DNA from: Bradyrhizobium genomosp. I (2014)
Lineage (GTDB): Bacteria > Pseudomonadota > Alphaproteobacteria > Rhizobiales > Xanthobacteraceae
Direction of reading: 5' to 3'
DNA: 40,489 nucleotides
NCBI RefSeq assembly: GCF_000261685.1
Contig: NZ_AJQE01000173.1
Location: 1-40,489, forward strand
Positions 1 to 8,925 of the stretch are shown in pieces (within the stretch, counting starts at the first letter, position 1; each line of letters opens with the position of its first letter). The position numbers were made by a program, and so were the translations under genes. Under the pieces are notes generated by a model. The model was not told the DNA's origin. It made no database searches and was given only the letters and a program-made list of their open reading frames with translations.

Positions 1-246
1 GGAGGCGGCGCCGCTGCAGCTGCGGCCTTCGCCGCCATCGGCACGGGGCTCGCCATCGCGGCCAGCCGCAATGCCTACGCCTATGACTACGGTCCGGGTT
101 ACGGCTACTACGGCGGTCCGGTCTATTACAGCGCTCCGGCCTACGGTCCCTATTATGGTCCGGGTCCGAACTACCAGTATCAGCGCTATGGCGGCACGGC
201 TCCGTCCGAGCTCTGCGGCCAGGGCTACTATCAGAACTGCTACTAG
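1..246 (+). CDS. C-terminal part of a Tyr/Gly/Pro-rich small protein (5' end outside window)
   Basis: An open frame runs from the first base to a TAG at 244-246 and gives 81 residues. It starts with an Ala/Gly-rich hydrophobic stretch (about residues 1-21, likely the end of a membrane or glycine-zipper-like segment). A low-complexity tail follows, made of Tyr, Gly and Pro with repeated GPGY/GPYYG-type units, and ends in a Cys-containing segment (LCGQGYYQNCY). The composition resembles small envelope or secreted proteins that are common and usually unannotated in Bradyrhizobium. The reading frame is supported by the strong rho-independent terminator just after the stop. Function is unknown, and the start lies outside the window. 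Confidence 0.7.
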   Translation, partial: GGGAAAAAAFAAIGTGLAIAASRNAYAYDYGPGYGYYGGPVYYSAPAYGPYYGPGPNYQYQRYGGTAPSELCGQGYYQNCY

Positions 247-273
247 CTCGGTATCCATGGGTTGACCATGACG

Positions 274-312
274 GGCCGGCGCGCTTGCCGCGCCGGCCTG
301 TTTTCTGCTTTT
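274..312 (+). terminator. Rho-independent terminator after the Tyr/Gly-rich gene
   Basis: A perfect 10-bp GC-rich stem (274-283 with 289-298) and a 5-base loop are followed by a T-rich run (tgttttctgctttt). It lies 27 bases after the stop codon at 246. Confidence 0.85.
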
Positions 313-363
313 ATTGTCGTGCGTTAACACGCTCGCCATTTGTTTAGAGTAGTTTTGAGTACC

Positions 364-768
364 ATGAGTGATTCCCTTGAGCGGCTATATCTGGCTGTGC
401 TCGCGGCCAGGGATCTTGATCCGGCAATATCGCGTACGGCCCGGCTGTTTCAGCGCGGCCCCTCGAAAATGGCGAAGAAGCTGGCCGAAGAGGCCATCGA
501 AGTCGTGATCGATGCGGTCAACGGCGATAGCGAGGCCGTGATCCGGGAAAGCGCCGACCTGTTGTACAATCTCACCGTGCTCTGGGCCTCTGCCGGCGTG
601 CGTCCCGAGGACGTCTGGCGCGAGATGACGCGGCGGGAAGACATGCTCGGCATCGCCGAGAAGCTGCCGAAGTCGTCGATGAAGCTGCCCAAGGTCGCCT
701 CGCCGCGCGTGGCCGCCGGGCGGCCAATTGTCGCGCTCGAGGGCCGTGCCGCACGCAAGCGCCACTAA
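364..768 (+). CDS. hisE: Phosphoribosyl-ATP pyrophosphatase-like protein (HisE family)
   Basis: 134 residues. HisE hydrolyses phosphoribosyl-ATP to phosphoribosyl-AMP, the second step of histidine synthesis, in the cytoplasm. The MazG-like all-alpha core is visible: a KKLAEEAIEVVIDA helix with the acidic metal-binding residues, then ESADLLYNLTVLW, then a conserved tail (WREMTRREDMLGIAEK). Family members are usually around 100-110 residues. The extra 25-30 C-terminal residues are basic and low-complexity. I chose ATG 364; an in-frame TTG at 340 would add eight residues but has no better ribosome-binding site. No other his gene is in the window, so this is either a stand-alone hisE or a paralogue of one in a his operon. 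Confidence 0.8.
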   Translation: MSDSLERLYLAVLAARDLDPAISRTARLFQRGPSKMAKKLAEEAIEVVIDAVNGDSEAVIRESADLLYNLTVLWASAGVRPEDVWREMTRREDMLGIAEKLPKSSMKLPKVASPRVAAGRPIVALEGRAARKRH

Positions 769-866
769 AAGCGCGATGCGATCAGGGTGAATGGTCATCA
801 CGCTTTAGCCTCTTGTTGAGCATGATCTTTTCGGAAAACCGCTGCACACTTTTCCGGATCATGCTC
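768..866. repeat. Composite palindromic intergenic repeat, copy A (modules 768-807 and 818-866)
   Basis: Module 1 (768-807) is an imperfect dyad running from aaagcgcgatg to catcacgcttta. Module 2 (818-866) is a dyad beginning gagcatgatc and ending ggatcatgctc. Module 1 recurs at 10798-10837 (34 of 40 identical by eye). Module 2 recurs inverted at 1515-1563 (47 of 49 identical). It begins at the last base of the hisE stop codon and may act as an mRNA-end structure. Confidence 0.85.
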
Positions 867-933
867 GAAACGTCATAATTCGCCTCAATCTCGGCATGGA
901 CAAATCCGTCCCATGGTGCTTGATCGCGGCGCC

Positions 934-1515
934 ATGCTGAAACGTATCTACGACTGGTGCATCGACGCCGCCCACAAGCCCTACGCGCTCTGGATCATGG
1001 GAGCCGTGGCTTTCGCAGAGAGCTCCTTCTTTCCGGTGCCGCCGGATGTGATGCTGGTCCCGATGTCACTGGCGCGCCCGCAGCGCGCCTGGCTCTATGC
1101 GGCGGTCTGCACCGCGACCTCGGTGGTCGGCGGCATCCTTGGCTATGCCATCGGCGCGCTGTTGTTCGATTCGGTCGGCCAATGGCTGATCCAGGTCTAC
1201 GGCCTCGGCGGCAAGGTCGACGCCTTCCGCGCCTCCTACGCGGAATGGGGTGCCGTCATCATCCTGCTCAAGGGGTTGACGCCGATCCCCTACAAGCTCG
1301 TCACCATCACCTCGGGCTTTGCCGGCTATAACATCATCCTGTTCATCCTGTGCTCGATCGTTGCGCGCGGCGGACGCTTCTTCGTCGTGGCGATCCTGCT
1401 CAACCGCTATGGCGACTGGATCCGGGTCCGGATCGAGAAGCATCTCGGTCTGTGGGTCGCGATTGGCGCCGTGGTGCTGGTGCTCGGCTTCGTCGTCGCG
1501 ATCAAGCTGATCTAG
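934..1515 (+). CDS. DedA/YqaA-type integral membrane protein
   Basis: 193 residues from ATG 934; ATG 913 is in frame and would add seven residues (MVLDRGA). Neither start has a clear ribosome-binding site; I prefer MLKRIYDWC because it begins directly at the family-like N-terminus. The protein has the DedA/VTT-type pattern: a re-entrant segment with the acidic-Pro motif (AESSFFPVPPDVMLVPMSLARP), a glycine-rich helix (GGILGYAIGALLFD), a second re-entrant loop (LLKGLTPIPYKLVTITSGFAGYN) with conserved Arg further on (VARGGRF), and a C-terminal membrane helix. DedA proteins act in the inner membrane in lipid or undecaprenyl-phosphate flipping and proton-dependent homeostasis; the exact substrate here is unknown. 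It lies between two inverted copies of the same 49-base repeat. Confidence 0.85.
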   Translation: MLKRIYDWCIDAAHKPYALWIMGAVAFAESSFFPVPPDVMLVPMSLARPQRAWLYAAVCTATSVVGGILGYAIGALLFDSVGQWLIQVYGLGGKVDAFRASYAEWGAVIILLKGLTPIPYKLVTITSGFAGYNIILFILCSIVARGGRFFVVAILLNRYGDWIRVRIEKHLGLWVAIGAVVLVLGFVVAIKLI

Positions 1516-1563
1516 GGCATGATCCGGAAAAGTGTGAAGCGGTTTTCCGAAAAGATCATGCTC
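1515..1563. repeat. Palindromic intergenic repeat, copy B (inverted relative to 818-866)
   Basis: The reverse complement of 818-866 matches 1515-1563 at 47 of 49 positions by eye. It begins at the last base of the dedA stop codon (TAG 1513-1515), so the dedA gene lies inside an inverted pair about 650 bases apart. Confidence 0.88.
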
Positions 1564-1616
1564 ACGTAGTAACCCGCGGCTTTGCCGCCGGGCCGGCTTC
1601 GGCTACGTTTGCCGTC

Positions 1617-2165
1617 ATGATGGTTCGATCCGGCAATCCGGTTCTGCGGCTCGGGACGCTGACCTCGGCAGCGTTGCTGCTCCTGCTCGGTGCCGGCGGG
1701 ACCGGGTGGCCGCAATCCGCCCCGCCTGCGCTCCGCCTCCAGGAGCAGGGAGCGCAGGGAGCGCAGACCGCGCCGCCGCCCTCGACGCCGGCTGCTTCCG
1801 CTCCGCCGGCGCGCGAGGAAAATCCCGGGCTGATCAATGAAATGGGCAAGCTGTTCGACAAGCTGCCCTCGATCCTGCCGGCGATCAAAAGCCCCAGCGA
1901 AACCATGAATGACCTGTCGCGGCTGGCCAAGCCCTCGACCATGGTGTCGGGGCGCGTGGTCTGCCCGGTCTCGTCGAACGGCGCGCCCGACTGCAGGCAG
2001 GCCGCCGACCAGCTCTGCCAGAGCAGGGGTTACAAGGAAGGCAAAAGCCTGAACGCCGATTCCGCGGAAAAATGCTCGGCCAAGGTCCTGATCCCCGGCA
2101 GGCAACGCAAACCGGACGACTGCCGCACCGATACTTTCGTGACCAGCGCGCTGTGCCAGAACTGA
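1617..2165 (+). CDS. Secreted conserved hypothetical protein with paired cysteines
   Basis: 182 residues from ATG 1617; a second ATG follows at 1620. The N-terminus is a signal peptide (LGTLTSAALLLLLGAGGTGWPQS). A Gln/Pro/Ala-rich linker (about residues 40-70) comes next, then a helical segment (INEMGKLFDKLPSILPAI), and a C-terminal domain of about 80 residues with six cysteines (VCPVS, DCRQ, LCQS, KCSA, DCRT, LCQN), probably disulphide-bonded in the periplasm. I do not recognise a named family. Similar short exported proteins are frequent in Bradyrhizobium. It precedes aspA by 36 bases and could be co-transcribed with it, but shows no functional link. Confidence 0.7.
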   Translation: MMVRSGNPVLRLGTLTSAALLLLLGAGGTGWPQSAPPALRLQEQGAQGAQTAPPPSTPAASAPPAREENPGLINEMGKLFDKLPSILPAIKSPSETMNDLSRLAKPSTMVSGRVVCPVSSNGAPDCRQAADQLCQSRGYKEGKSLNADSAEKCSAKVLIPGRQRKPDDCRTDTFVTSALCQN

Positions 2166-2201
2166 CGTGGCGGCCCGGCGCGCGAGCAGCAAGGAGTGCC
2201 C

Positions 2202-3602
<1,401 letters not shown>

Positions 3603-3655
3603 GCGGTCGTCGCATCGACCGCCGGCGTTCATGGGCGATCGATGCTTTCTCCGCG

Positions 3656-3742
3656 CGTCATTGCGAGGAGCCCTTGCGATGAAGCAATCCAGATTGTCTC
3701 CATGGAAAGAGACCGGATTGCTTCGCTGCGCTCGCAATGACG
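3656..3742. repeat. 87-base inverted repeat of the cgtcattgcgaggag type, copy 1
   Basis: The arms are cgtcattgcgaggag at the left and cgctcgcaatgacg at the right, with inner arms around gaagcaatcc/ggattgcttc. A second 87-base copy is at 36420-36506. It lies 53 bases after aspA and could form a transcript-end hairpin. Confidence 0.88.
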
Positions 3743-3818
3743 GAGGAGGCAGATGGGCTAAGAATTCCGCTGCTTGGAATTGCGCCAGCCCCTCCGCCAC
3801 GGCGCCAAAACGCAATAC

Positions 3819-3876
3819 TTGACAGTGGAAAGATTGCCTTGTTGGTATCATTCCAATCGTCGATTTTGACTGTCAA
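3819..3876 (+). promoter_or_regulatory. Possible promoter/operator of the first NMO-like gene
   Basis: TTGACA at 3819-3824 is a -35-like hexamer, with a weak -10 (tggtat, 3843-3848) 18 bases downstream. The same octamer TTGACAGT (3819-3826) recurs inverted as ACTGTCAA at 3869-3876, giving an 8+8 dyad with 42 bases between the arms, just upstream of the start at 3894. This fits a repressor binding at two sites, but a dyad this short could be chance. Confidence 0.35.
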
Positions 3877-3893
3877 CAAAGGATCGCTTCGCA

Positions 3894-4865
3894 ATGTCCA
3901 TGCCCGCCTTGTTCAAGGGGCGCCTGTCGATCCCGGTGATCGGTTCGCCGCTCTTCATCATCTCGGTGCCAGATCTCGTGATCGCACAGTGCAAGGCGGG
4001 GGTGGTCGGCTCGTTTCCGGCGCTGAACGCGCGGCCGCCGGAGCTGCTCGACGAATGGCTGGCGCGGATCACCGAAGAGCTGGCGGCGTATGACCGCGCC
4101 CATCCCGACAAGCCGTCGGCGCCGTTCGCGGTCAACCAGATCGTGCACAAGTCGAACAACCGGCTCGACCACGACATGCAGCTCTGTGCCAAGTACAAGG
4201 TACCGATGATCATCTCCTCGCTCGGCGCGCGCGAGGAGATGAACCAGGCCGTGCACGGCTGGGGCGGCATCGTCTTTCACGATGTGATCAATCAGAAATT
4301 CGCGCACAAGGCGATCGAGAAGGGCGCCGACGGCCTGATCCTGGTCGCGGCCGGAGCCGGCGGCCATGCCGGCACCATCTCGCCGCTGGCTTTCGTCGCC
4401 GAAACGCGAACATGGTTCGACGGTCCGATCGCGCTGTCAGGGGCGATCGGCAACGGCAAGGCCATCCGCGCCGCACGCATCCTCGGGGCCGACTTTGCCT
4501 ATATCGGCTCGGCCTTCATCGCCACCAAGGAGGCCAACGCGGTCGAGAAGTACAAGGAGATGATCGCCGGCTCGAGCGCCGACGACATCGTCTATTCCAA
4601 CCTCTTCACCGGGGTGCACGGCAATTATCTGAAGCCCTCGATCCTCGCTGCCGGCATGGATCCGGACAACCTGCCGACGTCCGATCCTTCGAAGATGAAT
4701 TTCGGCACGGACGCCTCCGGCGAGCGCGCCAAGCCAAAGGCCTGGAAGGAGATCTGGGGAAGCGGCCAGGGCATCGGCAGCATCGACAAGGTCGTGCCGG
4801 CGGCCGAGTTGATCGCGCGTTTCAAGAAGGAATACGACGAGGCGGTCGATCCGCCATTGCCATAG
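3894..4865 (+). CDS. NAD(P)H/FMN-dependent oxidoreductase, nitronate monooxygenase (NMO) family
   Basis: 323 residues with the TIM-barrel fold of the NMO/2-nitropropane dioxygenase/FabK family. The N-terminal PVIGSPLFIIS motif and the FMN phosphate-binding segments (VAAGAGGHAG, residues 151-160, and ALSGAIGNGKAIRAARILGADFAYIGSAFI) are clear. H158 in the AGGH motif occupies the position of the catalytic base of true nitronate monooxygenases. Known members oxidise alkyl nitronates or reduce enoyl-ACP; the substrate here is not known. A Shine-Dalgarno (aaagga, about 3878-3883) precedes ATG 3894. The adjacent thioesterase-like gene and an acyl-CoA ligase nearby suggest acyl metabolism. A paralogue at 7811-8776 lacks the histidine. 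Confidence 0.85.
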   Translation: MSMPALFKGRLSIPVIGSPLFIISVPDLVIAQCKAGVVGSFPALNARPPELLDEWLARITEELAAYDRAHPDKPSAPFAVNQIVHKSNNRLDHDMQLCAKYKVPMIISSLGAREEMNQAVHGWGGIVFHDVINQKFAHKAIEKGADGLILVAAGAGGHAGTISPLAFVAETRTWFDGPIALSGAIGNGKAIRAARILGADFAYIGSAFIATKEANAVEKYKEMIAGSSADDIVYSNLFTGVHGNYLKPSILAAGMDPDNLPTSDPSKMNFGTDASGERAKPKAWKEIWGSGQGIGSIDKVVPAAELIARFKKEYDEAVDPPLP

Positions 4866-4870
4866 TCGGG

Positions 4871-4982
4871 TCCCGGACGCTGTGCGGCATGAAATGCCGC
4901 TCCGCAGAGCCGGGGCCCATCGTTCAACGAATGGACCCCGGATCAGCAGCGCACCGCTTGCGCGCTGTGCGGCGTCCGGGGA
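4871..4982. repeat. GC-rich nested inverted repeat between NMO and thioesterase genes
   Basis: The outer arms TCCCGGACGC (4871-4880) and GCGTCCGGGGA (about 4972-4982) pair. An inner 10-bp dyad (4911-4920 with 4931-4940, one mismatch) is capped by a 10-base loop. This is a third intergenic repeat type and is seen once in the window. Confidence 0.7.
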
Positions 4983-5006
4983 ACGCGCCGCGAGAATGAG
5001 CACCAC

Positions 5007-5780
5007 ATGACCCCCATCTACCGCGTAGACGGCAATAGCGTCCTCACCAGTCCGGATGCGGCCGGCCCCTGGGACCGGCGCATGCAGCACGGCTCGGCAC
5101 CGGCTTCGCTGGTGACATGGGCGGCCGAACGCATTCCGACGCCTGTTGCGATGGACATCGCGCGCGTCACCATAGATCTGATGCGTCCGGTGCCGGTCGC
5201 GCCGCTCACGATCGTGACCGAGGTCCTGCGCGAGGGCCGCAAGATCCAGCTCTGCGGCATCAAGCTGCTCGCGGACGGCGTACAGGTCGTCGGAGCCACC
5301 GTGCTGAAGGTCAGGCGCCAGGTGCTGAACCTGCCCGATGACGTCGAGGAGCTGCCGGTTACGCTGCCGTCGCCGGAGGACTCGTTGGTCGAGGACGGAC
5401 ACGCCGCCACCAGCCCCTTCGTGCGATCGGTCTCGATGCGCGCCGCGCGCGGCCGCTTCGGCCAGGCCGGCGCCGGCGCGATCTGGTTTCGCGTCGACCA
5501 TCCGCTGATCGCCGGTGAAGCGGTCTCGCAGGCGATGCGCGCCGTGGTCGCCGCCGATTTCTCCAACGGCACCGCCTCGACGCTCGACTTCCGCGCCTGG
5601 ACCTACATCAACGCCGATCTCACCGTCAGCTTTTCACGTCAGCCGGTCGGCGAATGGATCCTGCTCGACGGCGATTCCTGGATCGGGCCCGACGGCGCGG
5701 GCCTCGCGATGTCGCGGCTGGCGGACAGGCAGGGATATTTCGGCCGCGCGGTGCAGAGTCTGGTGATCGAGAAGCGGTGA
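5007..5780 (+). CDS. Thioesterase-like (TesB-type double hotdog) protein
   Basis: 257 residues. The layout fits an acyl-CoA thioesterase family protein with two hotdog folds. In the N-terminal half, MQHGSAPASLVTWAAERI is followed by a strand-rich segment with RVTIDLMRPVPVAPLTIVTEVLREGRKIQLCGIKLLADGVQV (the split hotdog pattern of TesB-like acyl-CoA thioesterases). The C-terminal half contains RAVVAADFSNGTASTLDFRAWTYINADLTVSFSRQPVGEWILLDGDSW and ends GLAMSRLADRQGYFGRAVQSLVIEKR, the usual ending of these proteins. It probably hydrolyses or binds an acyl-CoA in the cytoplasm. It is 141 bases after the NMO-like gene, separated by a hairpin-forming repeat, so co-transcription is uncertain. The ribosome-binding site before ATG 5007 is weak. 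Confidence 0.75.
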   Translation: MTPIYRVDGNSVLTSPDAAGPWDRRMQHGSAPASLVTWAAERIPTPVAMDIARVTIDLMRPVPVAPLTIVTEVLREGRKIQLCGIKLLADGVQVVGATVLKVRRQVLNLPDDVEELPVTLPSPEDSLVEDGHAATSPFVRSVSMRAARGRFGQAGAGAIWFRVDHPLIAGEAVSQAMRAVVAADFSNGTASTLDFRAWTYINADLTVSFSRQPVGEWILLDGDSWIGPDGAGLAMSRLADRQGYFGRAVQSLVIEKR

Positions 5781-5903
5781 ACGTGACGGCGAATGCCGTG
5801 TTCGCTCCCGATTGAACGGCAGGCTTCCGCCGCCGCGGAAGGGATGTTTGGTCGCGAGCCCCTTGTCCGGAGGTCTCTGGGGCGACGCAGGCATCCTGCC
5901 AGT

Positions 5904-6002
5904 TCACATTCCGTAGAAGATCTTGATCTCCCACAGCACCACGATGATAGCCGTGATCAACGTGATCGCGGCGACGGCACTTTCCAGGGAAGCGACTCTC
6001 AT
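5904..6002 (-). CDS. 32-residue single-span membrane peptide (small ORF)
   Basis: On the reverse strand, ATG at 6002-6000 opens a 32-residue frame ending in TGA at 5906-5904. A GGAG followed by AGGA sits just upstream of the start (gcggagtaggatATG), a good ribosome-binding context. The peptide has a short N-terminus with one Arg and one Glu, a continuous hydrophobic helix (about AVAAITLITAIIVVLW, residues 9-24), and a short tail containing Glu and Lys. This is the architecture of small regulatory membrane proteins. It is the only coding signal in the 360-base gap between the thioesterase and acyl-CoA ligase genes. Function is unknown and expression needs proof. Confidence 0.5.
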   Translation of the reverse strand: MRVASLESAVAAITLITAIIVVLWEIKIFYGM

Positions 6003-6140
6003 ATCCTACTCCGCTTCCCAGCCCCGTCAGCGGTCTAGTTGATTCCCTGATTCGCCGGCAATCGCGCGGCCATCGCGAACGCGCACTCGGTCCCGCATTG
6101 TGGTGCCGGGGCCACAATGACACCGTAAAATCCCGGGGAT

Positions 6141-7703
6141 TTACCCCACCATCCGGTCCCTCCCGCTCCAGAACCCCGCACGCAATACCTTCTTGTCGAC
6201 CTTGCCGACGCCGGTCATCGGCAGCTGCTTGACGAACCGGATCTGCTTCGGGGCATGCGCCGAGCCCTTTCGCGTCTTGACCAGGTTGATCAACTCGTCC
6301 GGATCGGGCTTTGCCCCCTCGCGCGGCACGACGATGGCGGTGACGGCTTCGCCCCATTTCTCGTCGGGGATGCCGACGACCGCGACCATGGCGACGTCCG
6401 CGTGTTGCGACAGCACGTCCTCGACCTCGCGCGGGAAGATGTTGAAGCCGCCGGTGACGATCATGTCCTTCTTGCGGTCGAGAATGAACATGTAGCCGTG
6501 CTCGTCCCTGCGCGCGATGTCGCCGGTGTGGACCCAGCCGTTCTTCAGCGTCTCGGCGGTGATGTCGGGGCGCTTCCAGTACTCCGCCATCACGTGCGGG
6601 GCGCGCACGCAGATCTCGCCGGCGTCGCCCGTCTTCACTTCCTGGTCGTTGTCGTCGAGGATCCTGACCTCGCAGGCCGCGATCGGGAAGCCGCAGGACA
6701 GGAACAGCTCCGGGTGCTTCGGGTCGTGATCCGCCTTGCGCAGCACCGAGACGGGATAGCATTCGGTCTGGCCGTAGAGCTGCGAGAACACCGGCCCGAT
6801 GCGCTCGATGCCCTCGAGCAGGCGGCTCGGCGACATCGCGGAGGCGCCATAGAGCACGAGCTCGAGCGAGGAGAGGTCGGTCTTGCCGAGCGCGGGCTGA
6901 TCGAGCAGCACATAGATCATGGTCGGAACGAACAGCGTGAAATTGATCCGCTCGCGTGCGATCGTCGTCAGCACCGCCTCGGGATCGAACCCCCTCAGCA
7001 TGTGCACGGTGCCACCGCGCATCAGGGTTGGCAGCACCTTTGTGCCCGCGACGTGACTGATAGGCGCGACCGTGAGATAGCGCGCAGCCTCCGGAATCTC
7101 GAAGTCGGCGAGGATCGCGCCAGCGGCCCCGCTGTTCTCGCGATGGTAGCGCAGCGCACCCTTCGATTTTCCGGTGGTGCCGCCGGTGTAGTTCAGCGTG
7201 GCGAGATCGTCGGCGCCGGCGAGGCACAGCGGGCTCGCATGTCCCGCAGTTTCGATTGCGGCCAGCAGATCGACGCCATAGTCGGCGGGGCCCGCGGTGA
7301 AGACCGCCTTGAGCCAGGTCGCCCGCGCGGAGAGCTCGCCGCCGCGGTCGCGGAAGGCGGCGGCATCGACCACCAGCATCTCGGCCTCGGAATCCTCGAG
7401 CTGGAACAATTGGTCCTCCAGCGATCCCAGCGGATGCAGCCAGGTGATGCAGAGCCGGGCCAACTGCGCGGCAACGCCGGCGCACCAGGTATCGGCACGG
7501 TTCGCGGTGAGGAATGCGATGCGCGCGCCGGGCTGTAATCCAAGCCGCATGAACACGCCCTGGATGCGTCCGATCAGGTCGATGGTGCCCTGATAGCTCA
7601 GCGATCCCTCAGGCCATGCGAAAGCGGTGCGCTCGGGAAAGCGCGACAGCGCCCGTAGCGTCTGCGCACAAGCCGGGGACGATGCGTGGAGCGGATCAGA
7701 CAT
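6141..7703 (-). CDS. AMP-dependent acyl-CoA synthetase/ligase
   Basis: 520 residues from ATG 7703, which is preceded by GAGGAAAC at good spacing. The ANL-superfamily motifs are in order: P-loop-like YTGGTTGKSKG (172-182), the A5 motif LYGQTE, hinge-region GWVHTGDIARRDEHGYMFILDRKKDMIVTGGFNIFP, and a C-terminal catalytic lysine context (PMTGVGKVDKKVLR). It activates a carboxylic acid with ATP to an acyl-AMP and then an acyl-CoA. Length and motifs fit medium-chain or aromatic acyl-CoA ligases rather than long-chain FadD; the substrate cannot be read from sequence. It is divergently transcribed from the second NMO-like gene across a 107-base spacer, suggesting shared control. Confidence 0.88.
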   Translation of the reverse strand: MSDPLHASSPACAQTLRALSRFPERTAFAWPEGSLSYQGTIDLIGRIQGVFMRLGLQPGARIAFLTANRADTWCAGVAAQLARLCITWLHPLGSLEDQLFQLEDSEAEMLVVDAAAFRDRGGELSARATWLKAVFTAGPADYGVDLLAAIETAGHASPLCLAGADDLATLNYTGGTTGKSKGALRYHRENSGAAGAILADFEIPEAARYLTVAPISHVAGTKVLPTLMRGGTVHMLRGFDPEAVLTTIARERINFTLFVPTMIYVLLDQPALGKTDLSSLELVLYGASAMSPSRLLEGIERIGPVFSQLYGQTECYPVSVLRKADHDPKHPELFLSCGFPIAACEVRILDDNDQEVKTGDAGEICVRAPHVMAEYWKRPDITAETLKNGWVHTGDIARRDEHGYMFILDRKKDMIVTGGFNIFPREVEDVLSQHADVAMVAVVGIPDEKWGEAVTAIVVPREGAKPDPDELINLVKTRKGSAHAPKQIRFVKQLPMTGVGKVDKKVLRAGFWSGRDRMVG

Positions 7704-7810
7704 ATGTTTCCTCGTTGCTTTGTCACCGGCTCCTGGCGTGCCAATGTTGCTGACGACGCTAGCACAGAGACTGCGGGAGGGAACGACAAAGCCCGCGCAG
7801 GGAGGCATGC
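7704..7810. promoter_or_regulatory. Divergent intergenic region between acyl-CoA ligase and second NMO-like gene
   Basis: These 107 bases must hold the start signals of both genes. Ribosome-binding sites are visible at each end (gaggaaac on the reverse strand, gggagg on the forward strand). I could not identify convincing -35/-10 boxes. Confidence 0.45.
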
Positions 7811-8776
7811 ATGCCATCAGATCGACTGCAACGCTTCCGCGACCGTCTCGCCCTGCCGCTGATCGCGGCGCCGATGTTTCTGGTGTCGGGCGTCGAGCTC
7901 ATGGTCGCGTCCTGCCGCAGTGGGGTGATCGGCAGCTTTCCCACCGCGAATTGCCGCGGCACGGAACAACTCGATGAATGGCTCACCGAGATCGAGACGC
8001 GGCTGCGGCGGCACGAAGATCAAGTCGGCCGCAAGGTCGCGCCGCTCTGTCCGAACCTGATCGTGCACCGCTCCAATGCGCGGCTGGAAGAGGATCTCGC
8101 CATGTTGCTGCGGCACAAGGTGGAGATCGTCATCACCTCGGTCGGCTCGCCCGCGTCCGTGTTGAAGCCGCTCCATGATGCCGGCGCGCTGGTGCTGGCG
8201 GATGTTGCCTCCATCCGCCATGCCGAGCGCGCGGCAGAGGCAGGTGCCGACGGATTGGTACTGCTCACTGCGGGCGCCGGCGGCCAGACCGGCTGGCTCA
8301 ATCCATTTGCCTTCGTCCGCGCGGTGCGCGCGTTCTATGACGGCGTCATCGTGCTCGCGGGCGGGATCAGCGACGGCCATGCGCTGCATGCGGCCGAAGT
8401 GCTCGGCTGCGACCTCGCTTATATGGGCACGAAGTTCATCGCGACGCGGGAGAGCATGGCGGACGACCGTCACAAGCAGATGCTGGTCGACAGCAGCGCC
8501 GACGACATCCTCCTCACCACGGCGTTCACGGGCCTGCAGACCAGCATGCTAAGGCCATCGATCGTCGCGGCCGGCCTCGATCCCGACGATCTGCCGGTGC
8601 GTGGGGCGATCGACATCGGCAAGGATATCAACGTCGCCGCGCGCGAGAGCCGTCCGAAGCGCTGGCGCGACATCTGGAGCGGCGGACACACGACGTCGGG
8701 GGTGACCGATGTGCCTGCCGTCGACGATCTCCTTGCGCGGACAATCGCCGAATACCACGCGGCGGACGGCCGGTAG
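7811..8776 (+). CDS. NMO-family flavin oxidoreductase paralogue lacking the catalytic His
   Basis: 321 residues, clearly paralogous to the protein at 3894-4865: both share the P-L-I-x-A/S-P start, GSFPxxN, the NLIVHRSN/NQIVHKSN segment, ADGLVLLTAGAGG and a SSADDI-x-x-x-x-xFTG stretch. The FMN-binding framework is intact, but the AGGH motif reads AGGQ, so Q159 replaces the histidine that serves as base in nitronate monooxygenases. It may therefore have a different reaction or act as an enoyl/acyl-related reductase. ATG 7811 is preceded by GGGAGG. It is divergent from the acyl-CoA ligase. Confidence 0.82.
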   Translation: MPSDRLQRFRDRLALPLIAAPMFLVSGVELMVASCRSGVIGSFPTANCRGTEQLDEWLTEIETRLRRHEDQVGRKVAPLCPNLIVHRSNARLEEDLAMLLRHKVEIVITSVGSPASVLKPLHDAGALVLADVASIRHAERAAEAGADGLVLLTAGAGGQTGWLNPFAFVRAVRAFYDGVIVLAGGISDGHALHAAEVLGCDLAYMGTKFIATRESMADDRHKQMLVDSSADDILLTTAFTGLQTSMLRPSIVAAGLDPDDLPVRGAIDIGKDINVAARESRPKRWRDIWSGGHTTSGVTDVPAVDDLLARTIAEYHAADGR

Positions 8777-8854
8777 GTGGCAGCCCGGCCATGCCGATGT
8801 GAGGCGTCGGCGGCCCGATCACGGTTAATCCCGCATGGCTCCGCGCCTCCTCAC

Positions 8855-8869
8855 TTAACGGCAGATTAA
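8855..8869. promoter_or_regulatory. CtrA-type box (TTAA-N7-TTAA)
   Basis: TTAA at 8855-8858 and TTAA at 8866-8869 are separated by exactly seven bases, the consensus spacing for the alphaproteobacterial cell-cycle regulator CtrA. The box ends 56 bases upstream of ATG 8926, a promoter-like position. Confidence 0.6.
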
Positions 8870-8925
8870 CCAACCCCCGCCAAGAATTCCCTCACGGCCG
8901 CCAATCAGGACGAGAGGGACAGGCG

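Noticed and set aside
5626..7485. 619-residue reverse-strand open frame
   Set aside because: Out-of-frame shadow of the acyl-CoA ligase and thioesterase-like gene; Arg-rich.
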